Shown: piece after piece, positions 48,640 through 58,660 of the stretch | Numbering within the stretch: the first letter of the stretch is position 1 | How the letters are laid out: each line of letters opens with the position of its first letter | NCBI RefSeq assembly: GCF_040802235.1 | Contig: NC_133158.1 | Location: 161,049,401 to 161,113,400, forward strand | Source of the DNA: Manis javanica | Taxonomy: Eukaryota; Chordata; Mammalia; Pholidota; Manidae | Length of the DNA stretch: 64,000 nucleotides | Reading direction: 5' to 3' | Made by a program: the position numbers and the translations under genes | The notes under the pieces: model-generated | Told to the model about the DNA's origin: nothing | Database searches by the model: none | What the model saw: only the letters and a program-made list of their open reading frames with translations

Positions 48640-51298
48640 TTCTAAAAAGGAGTCTGTTTTCCAAATGGCTGGAACATTAGGAAACATTAGAAGATAATGT
48701 GTACTAACTTTTGAAACCTGCGATTCTTGGTGCATGAGAGGCTGGAAGTGACTGCATTTCCGCTTGGAGGCCAACGCCCTAAGGTAACTGGCTTCCAGTG
48801 GTACCTGCAGCAGTCTGGGGACTCCCCTCCTCCTGGCCTCCGAAGGCTAGCAGTCCCTTTACAGGCGGCCACTCTGGACGCCAGGACCCCCTCCCCAGTG
48901 CTGTGTCCATCCCCTCTGTCCTCTCATCTTCCTGGTGACGTATGCCCTCTCTGCATTACCACCACCTTCTGGACTCAGGCCCAGAGTTTGGCAAATGCCA
49001 GCTTCACAGTGCACAACAGCTGCTGTCCCAGGGCAAGGACGCCCGGTGCTCTGCACTTACTGTGTGCTGCCTTCCTTTCCCCATCTCTGAAATGTAGAGA
49101 ATCCCCTCCCTTCTTTTGGCCTCACTAAAAACAGCTCAGGACCCTGACCCAGAGTGTGGCGGCAGGATGGTGCGGTGGTTGGCCAGGGAGGGAATTCCCC
49201 TCCTGCAGATGAGGCCTGGGGAAGGCAGACTGACCCAGATCCTGAAGGAGAGCCAACAGAGGGGTCCCAGCACCTTGCCACCGGGGACAGGGACTGTGCT
49301 GCCCCGTTCCTGCCCCTTCGCACTGATTTTCCCCCATTGCTGGGCAGAACAGCCTGTGCAGTTTCCAGCAGAGGGACACTTTGGTCCACAACTTAGCTTC
49401 AGGGACAACTGAGGGAACTCCGCCAGGAGTCATGCTCCCAAGCCACTTTTCCTCTCTCTTAATGCAGAGCCACTCCTTAGGAAGAAGCTGCCCTTGACCT
49501 CATGGGGCTGGGCCAGCCCTGTGCCTGGTCAGGCTCACACGCAGGAGCTAAGAGGCCTTACTGCCCCAAGCAGTGCCCATCCTGCAGCCTCATCCTGCAG
49601 TTCCTCTGTGGTAGGAAGCCAGGCCCAGAGGCTCTACCAAGGAGCTCTGTCCTCAGAGTGGGCTGACATTTTAGCCACTCTCAGGAGCTTTTGCTACCCC
49701 TTTCCTTCTGCCATGAACCTTCTGGGCTCTGAGAAGTGCCTACTATGTAAGAGAAGAAAGGGTGTGTCCATCACTCCCACTCTGACGCCATCACCCAGTG
49801 CCCCCCTTACTCCTCCCTGGGAAGGCTCAAAGATCATCACAGACACCAACACACATCAGCCCCACCCGGCTTCATTCCCCCACCTACTCTTCCTCTCTGC
49901 CCTGATTTCAAAGGCCCTGGTGACTCCATTTCTGATCTCTCATCCCTCCAATGATGGAAGATCCTTGGCATCCTGGCTTCTGGGCAGATCAGATAGCTGT
50001 TAGCTGGGTGTAGCCCCAAGGAGCTGCAAGGCCTGTCACATGGAAGACCAGGTGTAGGGCTCTCGTTGCTACTCTTGTGCCAGCTCGGGTGGGCACAGAC
50101 CACCCGAGTCCCCATCCTCGGCCCACACACAAAGGGAAGAGCACAGCCCCATGGTGTGGTGGGGGCCCAGAGAGTGGGACAGATCCCGTCGGGAGAACTC
50201 CACTGGGTACACTGTTTCTCATGGGGGCCTGCACAGACGATAAGCATTAACAAGCATGCATGTTTCCATCCAGAGGTAATACAGTCATGGGAAACACAGC
50301 CCCCGCCAGTGTCCCAGGCCTCGGGCTCCACTTGCATGCGGCCTGACTCATCCTTCTGTCCCCAGTGCCAGCACAGTGCCCTATTGTGCAGGCTGCAGGA
50401 AGGGTAATGCGCCCATGAAGAGCAGTCTTCTGGGAGCTCACTGCCCATTTGAAGAACTTCAAGTCATAAGCAGGAAATCCTCTGGAGAAAGCCAGCATAT
50501 GAGACGTCAATCTCTGACTTTTGCCTTGGGCTGTAGAAGAACACAGCCTTTTCCTCACTCTGAGAGGAAAGAGTGTGCCTGGGCTTGGTGAACTTACAAA
50601 TAAAGAGCAAAGTGGTAAGGGGGTAGCTGTGCATGTTCACACTGACAGGGGAAATAATAGCTACTTTCTACTGGAAACCTCCTGTGCTCTTCAAGGCAAC
50701 AACCTTAAAGAGACAGCTCAACCGGGCAGTTTGGTGAAAGCTGGAGGCAGCCTGGCTCCACCACAAAAGCTCTCAGGTTTCAAAATTAGGCTTTAGCCAG
50801 AATCAGAAACCAAAAAAATAGGAGAAAGGTGCTCCAAGAAAATTAGATGAACCCTGATTCCCAATGTAACCCCCAAGCATTGCTTTATGAACATCCCCCA
50901 ATTCATGGAGAGCCACAGAGGGCGGATTACAGAGCAGCCCGGGTGGCCTGGGTACATAGCATGAAGACTGAAAGCCGATCCACGTCTCTCCACGTCAGTA
51001 TGCTGGGGAGTGTTATATCCAGTCTTATTGCACTGTTTTCAAGCTCAGACTACCAAATTAAGCTCTCAAATTAATCCAGAAAGTAGATTTATGAATGGGG
51101 AAACACTGCAACTTCGTATCCCCTGAGATGAGACCTTTGTTTCGTAAAATTCCAGAGATAGCAAAAAAAAGAAACTAATATATGTTCTATATACTGTGTA
51201 ATAAAGCAGGAAAGTATACACTATTAATCATTCATGAAAGATAGCTAAGCCAAAAAGTATTGGTGCTCAAAAAGTCAGTTCCAGTTCTGGAGGTTTCC
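48640..51298. other. Intergenic region between convergent ARMC8 and NME9, may include the NME9 3' UTR
   Basis: Noticeably GC-richer than the ARMC8 introns. Several overlapping open frames on both strands, up to about 200 codons near 49.84-50.45 kb, are explained by low stop density. None has recognisable domains. A minus-strand AATAAA lies at about 48318 (TTTATT on the plus strand). If used by NME9, its 3' UTR would overlap that of ARMC8. Confidence 0.6.
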
Positions 51299-51471
51299 TT
51301 ACGCGCCTGGGTTTGAGCGCTCTGGCACTTCATCTCGTGGCCTCACCCGGCTCTCGTGCTCCCGGAAAGCAGCACAGCCATCTTGGTCCACGTCCTGGGG
51401 GGAGCGGCTCTGGGGGCCCAGTGCTCCTTCAGCCTCATGGCCTGTGGAGTGACGGGTGTTCTCTACGTCTC
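51299..51471 (-). CDS. NME9: NME9 terminal coding exon
   Basis: On the minus strand, after CTGTGGCAG, the exon completes a codon begun with G and reads DVENTRHSTGHEAEGALGPQ, then SRSPQDVDQDG and a further 24 residues, ending at TAA (51299-51301). The tail follows the NDPK domain. As I remember it, human NME9 ends in a Gly/Glu-rich tail closing PEDVD. Here the aligned PQDVD is followed by CAA instead of a stop, adding about 28 residues. The acceptor has a weak pyrimidine tract, which makes this the least certain of the five exons. The phase fit with the exon at 53348 and the EAE..GP..DVD similarity support it. Confidence 0.65.
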
Positions 51472-53347
51472 CTGCCACAGACCTGTGCCGTCCTCTGCCC
51501 CTCCCACCAGCCACAGAAACAGAAAAAACAGATCTAACTACATCACCACAGTGAGGTCAGGGGTCAGGGAGGAAGGGACAATGAAGAGGTCCTAGTATGT
51601 GTTAGTGATGAGGAATGAAAGAATTAGGAGAAGAGTAACTGTCTGTTGAGCACTTAATATGTGTCAAGCCCCAGGCTAAGAGCTTTATCCTTTCTTCCCT
51701 TTAACCTTCGCAGCCCTGGGAGGAAACTGTAACCATGGAGGTGATATTATGGGACTTGACACAGTATCTCCATTTCACAGATGAGGAAACAGGCCCAAAT
51801 AAGCAAAGTAGCTTTCCTGAGACTATTCAGCTGGTAAATAGTGGAGCCAAGATTCAAACCCAGGATTGTCTGCCTCCAGTGCCCTTGACCCCTGCCCCTT
51901 AGGAGAGAGAGTGCTGGGTAAGTTGAAAGCATGCTCTTCTCCCAACCACCAAGGAGGTGTGACACCACAAGCGGCAGAACACCTGCCCACCCCCAACCCC
52001 AACTAGGCTGCTTCAGTGACGCCCACAGGAGCCAGCACGCTGGCTCCCAGCGTGTGGTCTGGGCTCAGACCCTGAGGGAAGCGTCCCCTTCGCTCATTAT
52101 GTCCAGAGGCCAGAAAGACTCAGGGTCTCCCAACCCTCTGCCAGTAGCTCCAATGAGTATTCTGCAGCCAGTGTACTCCATCCCCAGACCTGCCCTGCCT
52201 GACACTGGAGGTTTCCAGTCACCCCCAAAAGGTATCCCATGGCCACAGACATAAGGAAATGGGGGCTCTCGCTGAGGGTAGGTCCCCCATTCTTCCCAGC
52301 AGGGGGATGGCTTTGAAGAACCACAACATGCACGTGAACACGTAAACCTGGGTCTCTCTGACCCACAGAGAGCCACCCTTCACATGATTTCTCAACTCCC
52401 TTAACTCCATTGCACTCAATTTGTCCCTCAGCTGGCACGGGTAGTGGCAAGGATTAAATGAGAGCCAGCATGGCTCAGTTCCCATCCTCTCTTACCTTGC
52501 CCTCGGGCCACCCATTCCCATGTGGTAGGATTCAGATCTTGAGGAGACCATGAACATACCAAACGCTTAGGTAAACATGTTCATTAAAACCCAAAATTGA
52601 GGCACACATAGGGTATTACCATTTCAGATCTGCATGCAGCCTACTCCCACGAATCCCACCCTCTCATCCTTTGCTTTTCCCACAATATTCATGCCCCTGA
52701 CCCCTTCCATCTCACCTCAGGCTCACATGTGGAACTCCATGGCAGGAGCAGGGCAGGCTAGGCCTAGTTCTTCCGCCTGTGAATGGGGTAAGTCACGTGT
52801 ACTCGGAACCCCTTGGGTTTCTCACCCAGATCTGGAGATGGAGATGACCCAGCACACTTTTCCCAAAATATGGGGGCCAAGGAATATGAGAGTCACAGCA
52901 GATCCCAGGCAGAGGGCCCCTGTGCGTAACTGCTGCTCAGCAACCCCACCCAAAGTTTCGTCTGGGGCAAGCTGAGCCCAGAGGAAGTGGGGGAGGGACA
53001 TCTGGCCTTTGCCTGGCTTTGAAGTAGGCATCTAGAAAGTTAAATTTCTTAGTGGTTTCCACAGGAAAATGCAAAGTAACTTTGCAATGAAAATATGGCT
53101 ACAAAGTAAGAATGCAGCAAAAACTGTAATTAGGTATTAAAAAGTGATGCTGTTACTCTTGAAAACACAGAACAGATCAGGACTGCTACTAAAGTTATAC
53201 TCTGGCCCTCGTTTTCCCAACAGGACCTTACTAGACTGAAGACTTGATTATCACTAGTTATTACCAGTCCCTCCAGTACTTACTGCACATTTAATAATGC
53301 CCAAACCTGCCTTGGTGACTTACCCAGAGGGGATTGCAAAACGCCAC
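51472..53347 (-). other. NME9: NME9 intron
   Basis: Minus-strand intron with donor GTGGCG at 53347 and acceptor CTGTGGCAG at 51472. It holds an antisense (plus-strand reading) MIR at about 51.64-51.9 kb. The rest shows nothing I can name. Confidence 0.6.
51640..51900 (-). mobile_element. MIR SINE, reverse orientation
   Basis: 'GTTGAGCACTTAATATGTGT', 'CTCCATTTCACAGATGAGGA', 'CAGCTGGTAAATAGTGGAGC' and 'GATTCAAACCCAGGATTGTC' give the MIR reverse complement over most of its length, with an insertion in the middle. Confidence 0.75.
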
Positions 53348-53460
53348 CTGAGAACTTAAAACCAGGGAAGAGCGGCACCAGCTCTCCGCGGGCGGCGTCT
53401 CGGTCCCAGCTTCCATGGACCGCATTAAAGGGCATTTTTGTGCCATACTGAGCGCGGAGA
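53348..53460 (-). CDS. NME9: NME9 coding exon (NDPK domain, catalytic histidine)
   Basis: A 113-bp minus-strand exon with acceptor ATGTTCTCAG and donor GTGGCG. The first base completes a Ser codon. It then reads LRAQYGTKMPFNAVHGSWDR and DAARGELVPLFPGFKFS plus one base. This is the C-terminal part of the nucleoside diphosphate kinase fold. The NAVHGS motif keeps the histidine that forms the phospho-intermediate in active NDPKs, and LRAQYG matches the R-bearing loop (usual form TIRGDF). Asp/Arg-rich positions differ from human as I recall it (HGSRDRED there, HGSWDRDA here). Confidence 0.92.
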
Positions 53461-53619
53461 CTGAGAACATCAGCAAAATGTACAAGAAAAAGTTGTTTTC
53501 ATTTAGAAAGAAATGTTTTCCTTTCTGGCAACATGGTCACCAGCTACCAATCAGCACCCTGCCCTTCTGTGACCTGGCTCGCTCTCTGTTGGAAATGCCA
53601 AGAAGAGAAGCAAGGATAA

Positions 53620-53745
53620 TAGTAGCTGACATGTATTCCATCATGGCCATGTTCTGGGCACGTTGCCAGGCACTTCATACAAGATCTTGTTTCATTTGCA
53701 CCGCAACCCTGGGAGGGGCACTGTACGGTCCCCAGTTTAAGTACG
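53620..53745 (-). mobile_element. MIR SINE, reverse orientation, copy 1 of 3
   Basis: 'GTAGCTGACATGTATTCCAT', 'TTGCCAGGCACTTCATACAA' and 'GCACCGCAACCCTGGGAGGG' read as the MIR 3' part in reverse complement. Confidence 0.55.
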
Positions 53746-53854
53746 CAAGAGTCACGCTGTGAGCCCAGGAGCTGCCATTCTGTTGATACTACCAGGGCTC
53801 GGCAACCGCCAAGAGCCTGACAAAGGTTCGCATAGTCAATCCTTCAGTGACCCC

Positions 53855-54095
53855 GTGAAATGATCCTAACATTGCTGGGACTGCCTGTCTGTCAAGCACT
53901 GCTCCGAGCCCTTCACACACACACACACACATTTAATCATTACATTGACATTGGAGGCAGGTCACATCACAGTGTCCATTTTTCAGATGAGGAAATTGAG
54001 CATAGACAGATCACAGCATGGCCCAAGGCCATGAAGGTAGTAAGGGGAAGAAGAGAGACTCTGAAGTCTGTGCTCTTAACCCCAACACTCTGCAG
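53855..54095 (-). mobile_element. MIR SINE, reverse orientation, copy 2 of 3, with CA repeat
   Basis: 'GTCAAGCACTGCTCCGAGCC' then a (CA)n run at 53913-53930, 'CATTTTTCAGATGAGGAAAT', 'GCCCAAGGCCATGAAGG' and 'AAGTCTGTGCTCTTAACCCC' follow the MIR reverse complement. The CA repeat sits where the consensus has TTTACATG. Confidence 0.7.
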
Positions 54096-54104
54096 CCTCT
54101 CGTG

Positions 54105-54225
54105 ATGGGTGCCTACATCCCCCTTTTACAGATGAGAGAGCGGAGGCTCAGAGAAGGGACTTGCCGAGGCGCACAGTAACCTAAGATCTGAACCCTGGGC
54201 TGTCTTCCACTAGCCCAGGCTGCCT
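54105..54225 (-). mobile_element. MIR SINE, reverse orientation, copy 3 of 3
   Basis: 'CCCCTTTTACAGATGAGAGA' and 'GCGGAGGCTCAGAGAAGGGA' followed by 'GATCTGAACCCTGGGCTGTC' show the MIR core and tRNA-like part in reverse. Confidence 0.65.
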
Positions 54226-54888
54226 CATACGAATGCTCCTGGCCGCCTGCAGCTACAGGGGACAACTGTAGTTACTGAGTCTCCTGTTGATTTCTCTCTT
54301 GTTGGCTGGACCTCTCTTAGCTTCAAAGACAAGGCACAGTAGATTTGGCACTGGCACTGTGAGGCTAACAGGGACAAGGAGCAGCTCAAGGCAGCCTAGT
54401 GCGGTGTGCCTAGGGGGCCCCAGGACACCCTGGGTGAGGAGTAGGGGGGAAGGGAGCAGTGGAGTCTATGTAGATTTCTGCACCCCTCCCCACCCAGTCT
54501 GACTTGGCAGGCCTTGGAGGGGCCCTGTAATGTGTATTTGCTGGGTGATTGTTACCAGTGGTTCCAGGACCACACTGTGGGCCCCCTGGCTGCAGAGGGA
54601 GCTGTGAGGACCAGACCCAGCAACAGCCTTCAGAAGAGGGCAGAGGAAGAGAGCAGGACCAAGGAAGCCTCAGAGGAGGGGAACGGGATCAGAGGGTGAG
54701 GCTGTCAGGGTCTCCTCGAATACAGAACAAAGAGCGCAGGGTCTCCCAGAGAGAGGACGAAGAGGAGGCTGCATGGCCACCAGAGAACTTTGTGTGTCAG
54801 ATCCGAGCCTAGGCTGACCAAGCAGGGCGCTCAGCTTCCTTGATGCAGGCATTGAGATAGATGAAAAGGCCACAGCTGGTGGCCTCAC

Positions 54889-55043
54889 CTGTCGGGCTGC
54901 TCCTTCCTTGCCGCATCAGGGTCACAGGGCCCCAGGAGGGCTCTCCAGGCAGTGACCATGTCCTTGGCGCCCTCAGTCCTGGTGAGGATCAGGAGGCGGC
55001 TTGGTCCACTGCACACGTGATGCACCAGCTTTTCAAATGCCTC
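54889..55043 (-). CDS. NME9: NME9 coding exon (central NDPK domain)
   Basis: A 155-bp minus-strand exon with acceptor CCCGTGCTAG and donor GTGAGG. It reads EAFEKLVHHVCSGPSRLLIL, TRTEGAKDMVTAWRALLGPC and DPDAARKEQPD plus two bases of a Ser codon. It aligns with the NDPK segment 'F..LV.YM.SGPV.AMV.EG..VV...R.M.G.T.P..', which includes the conserved SGP turn. It lies between the exons at 55895 and 53348 with matching phases. Confidence 0.93.
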
Positions 55044-55894
55044 CTAGCACGGGAAGTGAAAATCGTGAGCCAGGGCAGGGCCCACCTGCCCACAGGGTGG
55101 GAGGACTCAGTGAGCCGCCTGGCCACCTGCCAATACCACGGAGGATGCCAGGTGGGTGGCAGTGAGGAGCAGCCACACCCGGGAACCCAGGTGTAGGTTA
55201 CAGGCAGGACGAAAAGACTGAGCGGTGGTCACTTGGGTTAAACATGAGATTATAATAAGTTAGGTAGGGCCTTTAAGAGACCACGTACATGGAAATGACA
55301 TGGCTGCTGGGTGACTGGGGTGGGATGTAGCCGAGGCTGGCATGCAGCCCCTCCCCCCTCCTCAAGTCCCAGTACTTGGACTGTCCTCCCCCATTTCACT
55401 AGGTCCCAGTGTGATGCCCGTCCACCCCCACCACCCCCGCGAGAGGTGGGGCTGTGACCCAGGCTAGGTCCCTAGACTGTCCCTCCAAGGAGGTGAGTCA
55501 TAAGCAGAAGCCAGTGGAAAGTGGCTGAATTTGCATTATCTAGAGTAACAGTTCCTGCCATTTGTTCCTGAGATTCCCGCAACTGTCGGTTCTTCTCTCC
55601 AACCCTGGTTCACCTCCTTCAACTCCCTTCAATTCTGGGAGCTGTGGAGTGTCCTTCCAATGAAGTCCTTATTTCATCACTTAAGTTAGAGTCAGAATAT
55701 CTTCCCTGCACCCAAAGAAGCCTTACCCAATGCAGCCTGGAATCATTACTCTGAGAGCAAATTCACAGCCCACTTGCTGTTCATATTCTTATTCTTCATA
55801 ACAGTGTATTTCCTCCCAAACTAATGTCAGTCTATGATGTGGGAAGAAAAGAGAGATGAGAGTGTGGAGGACACATGGAAGCAGGCGAGCTGAC
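55044..55894 (-). other. NME9: NME9 intron
   Basis: Minus-strand intron with donor GTCAGC at 55894, an uncommon donor, and acceptor GTGCTAG. I see nothing in it that I can name. Confidence 0.8.
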
Positions 55895-55987
55895 CTGTCC
55901 AGCTCTGTGTTGGTAGAAAAGCCGCATGTCTGCCTCGGTCATCGTTCTCTCTTCATCTGTTACAACGTCAAACCCAGCTTCCTGGAT
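55895..55987 (-). CDS. NME9: NME9 coding exon (NDPK domain)
   Basis: A 93-bp minus-strand exon of 31 codons, phase 0 at both ends. The acceptor is TATATTTTACAG and the donor is GTCAGC. It reads IQEAGFDVVTDEERTMTEAD then MRLFYQHRAGQ, the beta-alpha segment that follows the KPD loop of the NDPK fold. It matches remembered NME9 closely. Confidence 0.94.
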
Positions 55988-56284
55988 CTGTAAAATATAT
56001 GTAAATATAAATTCTGAAAGGGTAACTCACGCCCAATTCACATTTAAATGTGTTGAAAATCAGAAGATAATAAGCAAAAGATAACAGTGAAAGTAGTGGA
56101 GACCCTCAACCATAGCATATCTGTACTGATTAGATGTAAAACTTTTAATTTACTTGGATGGGATGTTGGGGAAAACAGAGAGGCCTTCTTTCCCCACAAG
56201 GCCACCGCTGCATGATGGCCCCACCCCCGTTTCCAGCCGAAGGGACCTGAGGACTGTCTGTAGGGCAGGTGTCAGCTCTCTTAC
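55988..56284 (-). other. NME9: Short NME9 intron
   Basis: A 297-bp minus-strand intron with donor GTAAGA at 56284. I see nothing else in it. Confidence 0.85.
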
Positions 56285-56356
56285 CTTCATAATAATCTCA
56301 TCGGTCTTTCCATGGACCACTGCATCTGGTTTAATGATTGCCAAGGTACAGGTCTT
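56285..56356 (-). CDS. NME9: NME9 coding exon (start of NDPK domain)
   Basis: A 72-bp minus-strand exon with donor GTAAGA, reading KTCTLAIIKPDAVVHGKTDE then IIMK in phase 0. The AIIKPDAV motif contains the conserved Lys of the NDPK active site. NME9 (TXNDC6) is a thioredoxin-NDPK fusion with a suggested role in cilia/axoneme microtubules. The thioredoxin part lies upstream, outside this exon set. The acceptor could be CATCACAG (start 56356, as given) or the AG three bases further on (start 56353). The first fits the remembered ..ERTCTLAIIK order better. Confidence 0.9.
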
Positions 56357-56451
56357 CTGTGATGAAGCTGCAGTAGGCCAAGGATGGGGTGTCCATCACC
56401 CGTTTGAGGTGCTCAGGAGGCTGCCCACAGGGGCCATGCAGCCCAGGTGCA

Positions 56452-57043
56452 CAGCTCCCAGGGTTCCCTCACCGGGCCTCGAGGCTGTGCCCCTGGACTC
56501 CGGCAGAGGCACTGCTCTGGTTCCAGACCTCCCCCTCAACCTGGCTGAAGGACAGAGACTTGCAAGGGACACTTGGGAGAAGGGGGATGGAGGGAGGGAG
56601 GGAGGGAGGGAGGCGGGCACGGAAATGGGGGCAGAGATCAAAGCCTTCTGAGGAACAGAAACTCAGAAACAGTGAAAGAGTGGCCTGGAAGGGGGGAGCT
56701 GGAGCAGAGGCAACACAGAGTGGCCACTCTTGTCCCTTCCTGCCATTCCCTGTGACCTTGACCCCTGACCGCTGGATATTGCGTCCTCCTCCTGCTCCAC
56801 TGGCCGTTTTGCCAGGGCTTTGTCTTCACCATCCCGGCATGCCACCAGCCAGCTCCCAGGGTTCCCTCACCGGGCCTCATGGCTGTGCCCCTGGACTCCG
56901 GCAGAGGCACTGCTCTGGTTCCAGACCTCCCCCTCAACCTGGCCAACCAGGCCTGATTGCCAGAGGCAGATTGGACTCCGGCAGAGGCACTGCTCTGGTT
57001 CCAGACCTCCCCCTCAACCTGGCCAACCAGGCCTGATTGCCAG
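56452..57043. repeat. Clustered local duplication with an 80-bp tandem unit
   Basis: A block of about 94 bp at 56452-56545 recurs almost unchanged at 56851-56943. The 3' half of that block plus GGCCAACCAGGCCTGATTGC then repeats in tandem with an 80-bp period (56892-56971, then 56972-57043). It is GC-rich and free of stops in several frames, so it produces long spurious open frames. Confidence 0.93.
56588..56613 (+). repeat. (GGGA)n simple repeat
   Basis: Six AGGG units in a row. It is a purine-rich tract with potential for non-B structure. Confidence 0.9.
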
Positions 57044-57627
57044 GCCTTCCCAGCGCTGGCCACACTACCCAACTGCGACTTCAGTCTTCTCATCTCAGTT
57101 GGGATTCTCAGGAGAGAAGACCAGATTGGCCGCCTTGTAGCTTGGAGCCAAGGCACCAGTCATAGCTCACTGGCCAGTCTACTGATTGGCTCTCCTGGGG
57201 CCAGCGTCCAGGTCCGTGAGCTGTGGTGAGGAGCGAGGTGCCATGATCGCCGTCCACAGCTCAGGCCTGCAGAAGCTCTAGGGGGCCCTGTGTCCAGCCC
57301 ATGAGCCCATCTTTCTTGTGCTTCTGTTTGTATTAATGTGGCCTTGGTGACCTACCTATGCTCTCCACAGACTCTGTACCCCCCATAGCCCATTTTCTGT
57401 TCTCAACTTTCACATCAGTTGCGTTGCAATGAAACCAGACAGTATCTGCATTTGAGGAAGGCTTCCCACTCCGAAAATCTCAAAAAGATGTGTACCACAA
57501 AGTTGTGAATCATTTTAAGCAACAAATCTATCCATTTTTCTGTGAGTACTAACATCCTATGAACACCTGGACTTGAAGAGTGCTTCTCCTTAGCTGCAAC
57601 AATTCGGGGAAGTGCTGCTTTAGGCCC

Positions 57628-58660
57628 ATGGTTCTTAAAGGGTGGTCCTGGAACAAGTCGCATACGCATCATCTGGAAACCTGTTAAAAATGCAAGTCTT
57701 TGTGACTGGTTAGCCAGAGACGGGTAAGATTCCTCAAGGGAGGAACAACCTAAGACAGGCACAGTCACAGGGGGGCCATCAGGTGAGAAATTGGGGATCA
57801 ACAGAGGTGAGACTTAGAACCTCACCCCCCCTGTTTTGAGAGAAATCTGCTGCATCCATGGATGTTTTATTGCCCTTGTCTAGCTTGGATTAACACTTAG
57901 TCTACAGGCACACACCTGATCATCTACATTTGCTCTCTTACAACACTAAACTATGTTTTCTACCTTTATCTTGCATCTACCTACCACTTCAGCATTTTAA
58001 TAAAAATAATAATAAAGAGAGAAATGTGGTATCCACATATAAATCAAGTATAAAAATCAAACGAATATTCATATTTGAACTGATTGTTTATAGTTCATAA
58101 TGCATGATCAAAACCGAAAGTTTCTGTGATGACTGCCCTTGTACTGTTCACCATGTAACTTATTCACTATGTAAGAATTTGTTCTCCATGTAAGAACTTG
58201 TTTGTTACGCTTCAGAAGATTGGAGACTGATGAAAATTAGGCTTGGGGTGGATTAATGATTGTGCATTGAGCATTGACTCCCCTATACAGAATTTTATTG
58301 TTGTTAACAACCGTTTGATCAATAAATATGAGAGATGCCCTCTCAAAAAAAAAAGTACACATTTCCAATTGTAAAATAAATAAGTAACTGGAATGTAATG
58401 TATAGCATAAGGAATATAGTCAAAATATTGTAACAACTTTGTATCGTGATAGCTGGCAGCTAGAATTATCATGTATATAAATGTTGAATCACTGTGTTGT
58501 ACACCTGAAACTAATGTAATACTGTGTGTCAACTACCCTTCAATAAAAAAAAAAATGCAAGTCTTTGGAACCCGTCTCAGACCTACTGAATCAGAGATTT
58601 AGGGGGTGATCGTGGCCAGACATCTGTGTTTTCATGAGTCTTCTGATGCAGCTAACATTT
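57628..58660 (+). mobile_element. MER5-type DNA transposon interrupted by an insertion
   Basis: The 5' part at 57628-57702 has 'GGTTCTTAAAGGGTGGTCCT' and 'GCATCATCTGGAAACCTGTT'. The 3' part at 58568-58660 has 'CAGACCTACTGAATCAGAGA', 'TTTAGGGGGTGATCGTGG' and 'CTTCTGATGCAGCTAACATT'. Together they follow the MER5 consensus. An 848-bp insertion separates them. Confidence 0.75.
57703..58550 (+). mobile_element. Composite LINE-mobilised insertion: polyadenylated module joined to an L1 3' end
   Basis: It is flanked by a perfect 17-bp duplication, AAAAATGCAAGTCTTTG, at 57686-57702 and 58551-58567. The insertion point TT|AAAAA fits the L1 endonuclease. The first module (57703-58354) ends with AATAAA at 58321-58326 and an A10 tract at 58345-58354, like a processed transcript. 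The second (58355-58550) is an L1 3' end: 'CACCTGAAACTAATGTAATA' and 'CAACTACCCTTCAATAAAA'. I have an impression that the first module recurs in some laurasiatherian genomes, but I cannot confirm this. Confidence 0.88.

Larger units (their letters stand above)
53461..54888 (-). other. NME9: NME9 intron with three reverse-oriented MIRs
   Basis: Minus-strand intron with donor GTGAGG (54888) and acceptor TTCTCAG. It contains three MIR copies in the same orientation within about 600 bp (53.62-54.23 kb), one of them carrying a CA microsatellite. Confidence 0.8.

Noticed and set aside
48727..49128. 133-codon open frame on the plus strand
   Set aside because: Low-complexity proline/serine-rich reading of GC-rich DNA after the ARMC8 3' UTR, with no known motif.
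49837..50448. 203-codon open frame on the minus strand in the intergenic region
   Set aside because: No recognisable domain. The region is GC-rich with overlapping open frames on both strands and has no splice or homology support.
56389..57156. 215- and 172-codon open frames on opposite strands
   Set aside because: Both are made by the GC-rich 80-bp duplicated block, with repeated peptide segments. They run through the splice-phase-supported NME9 intron.
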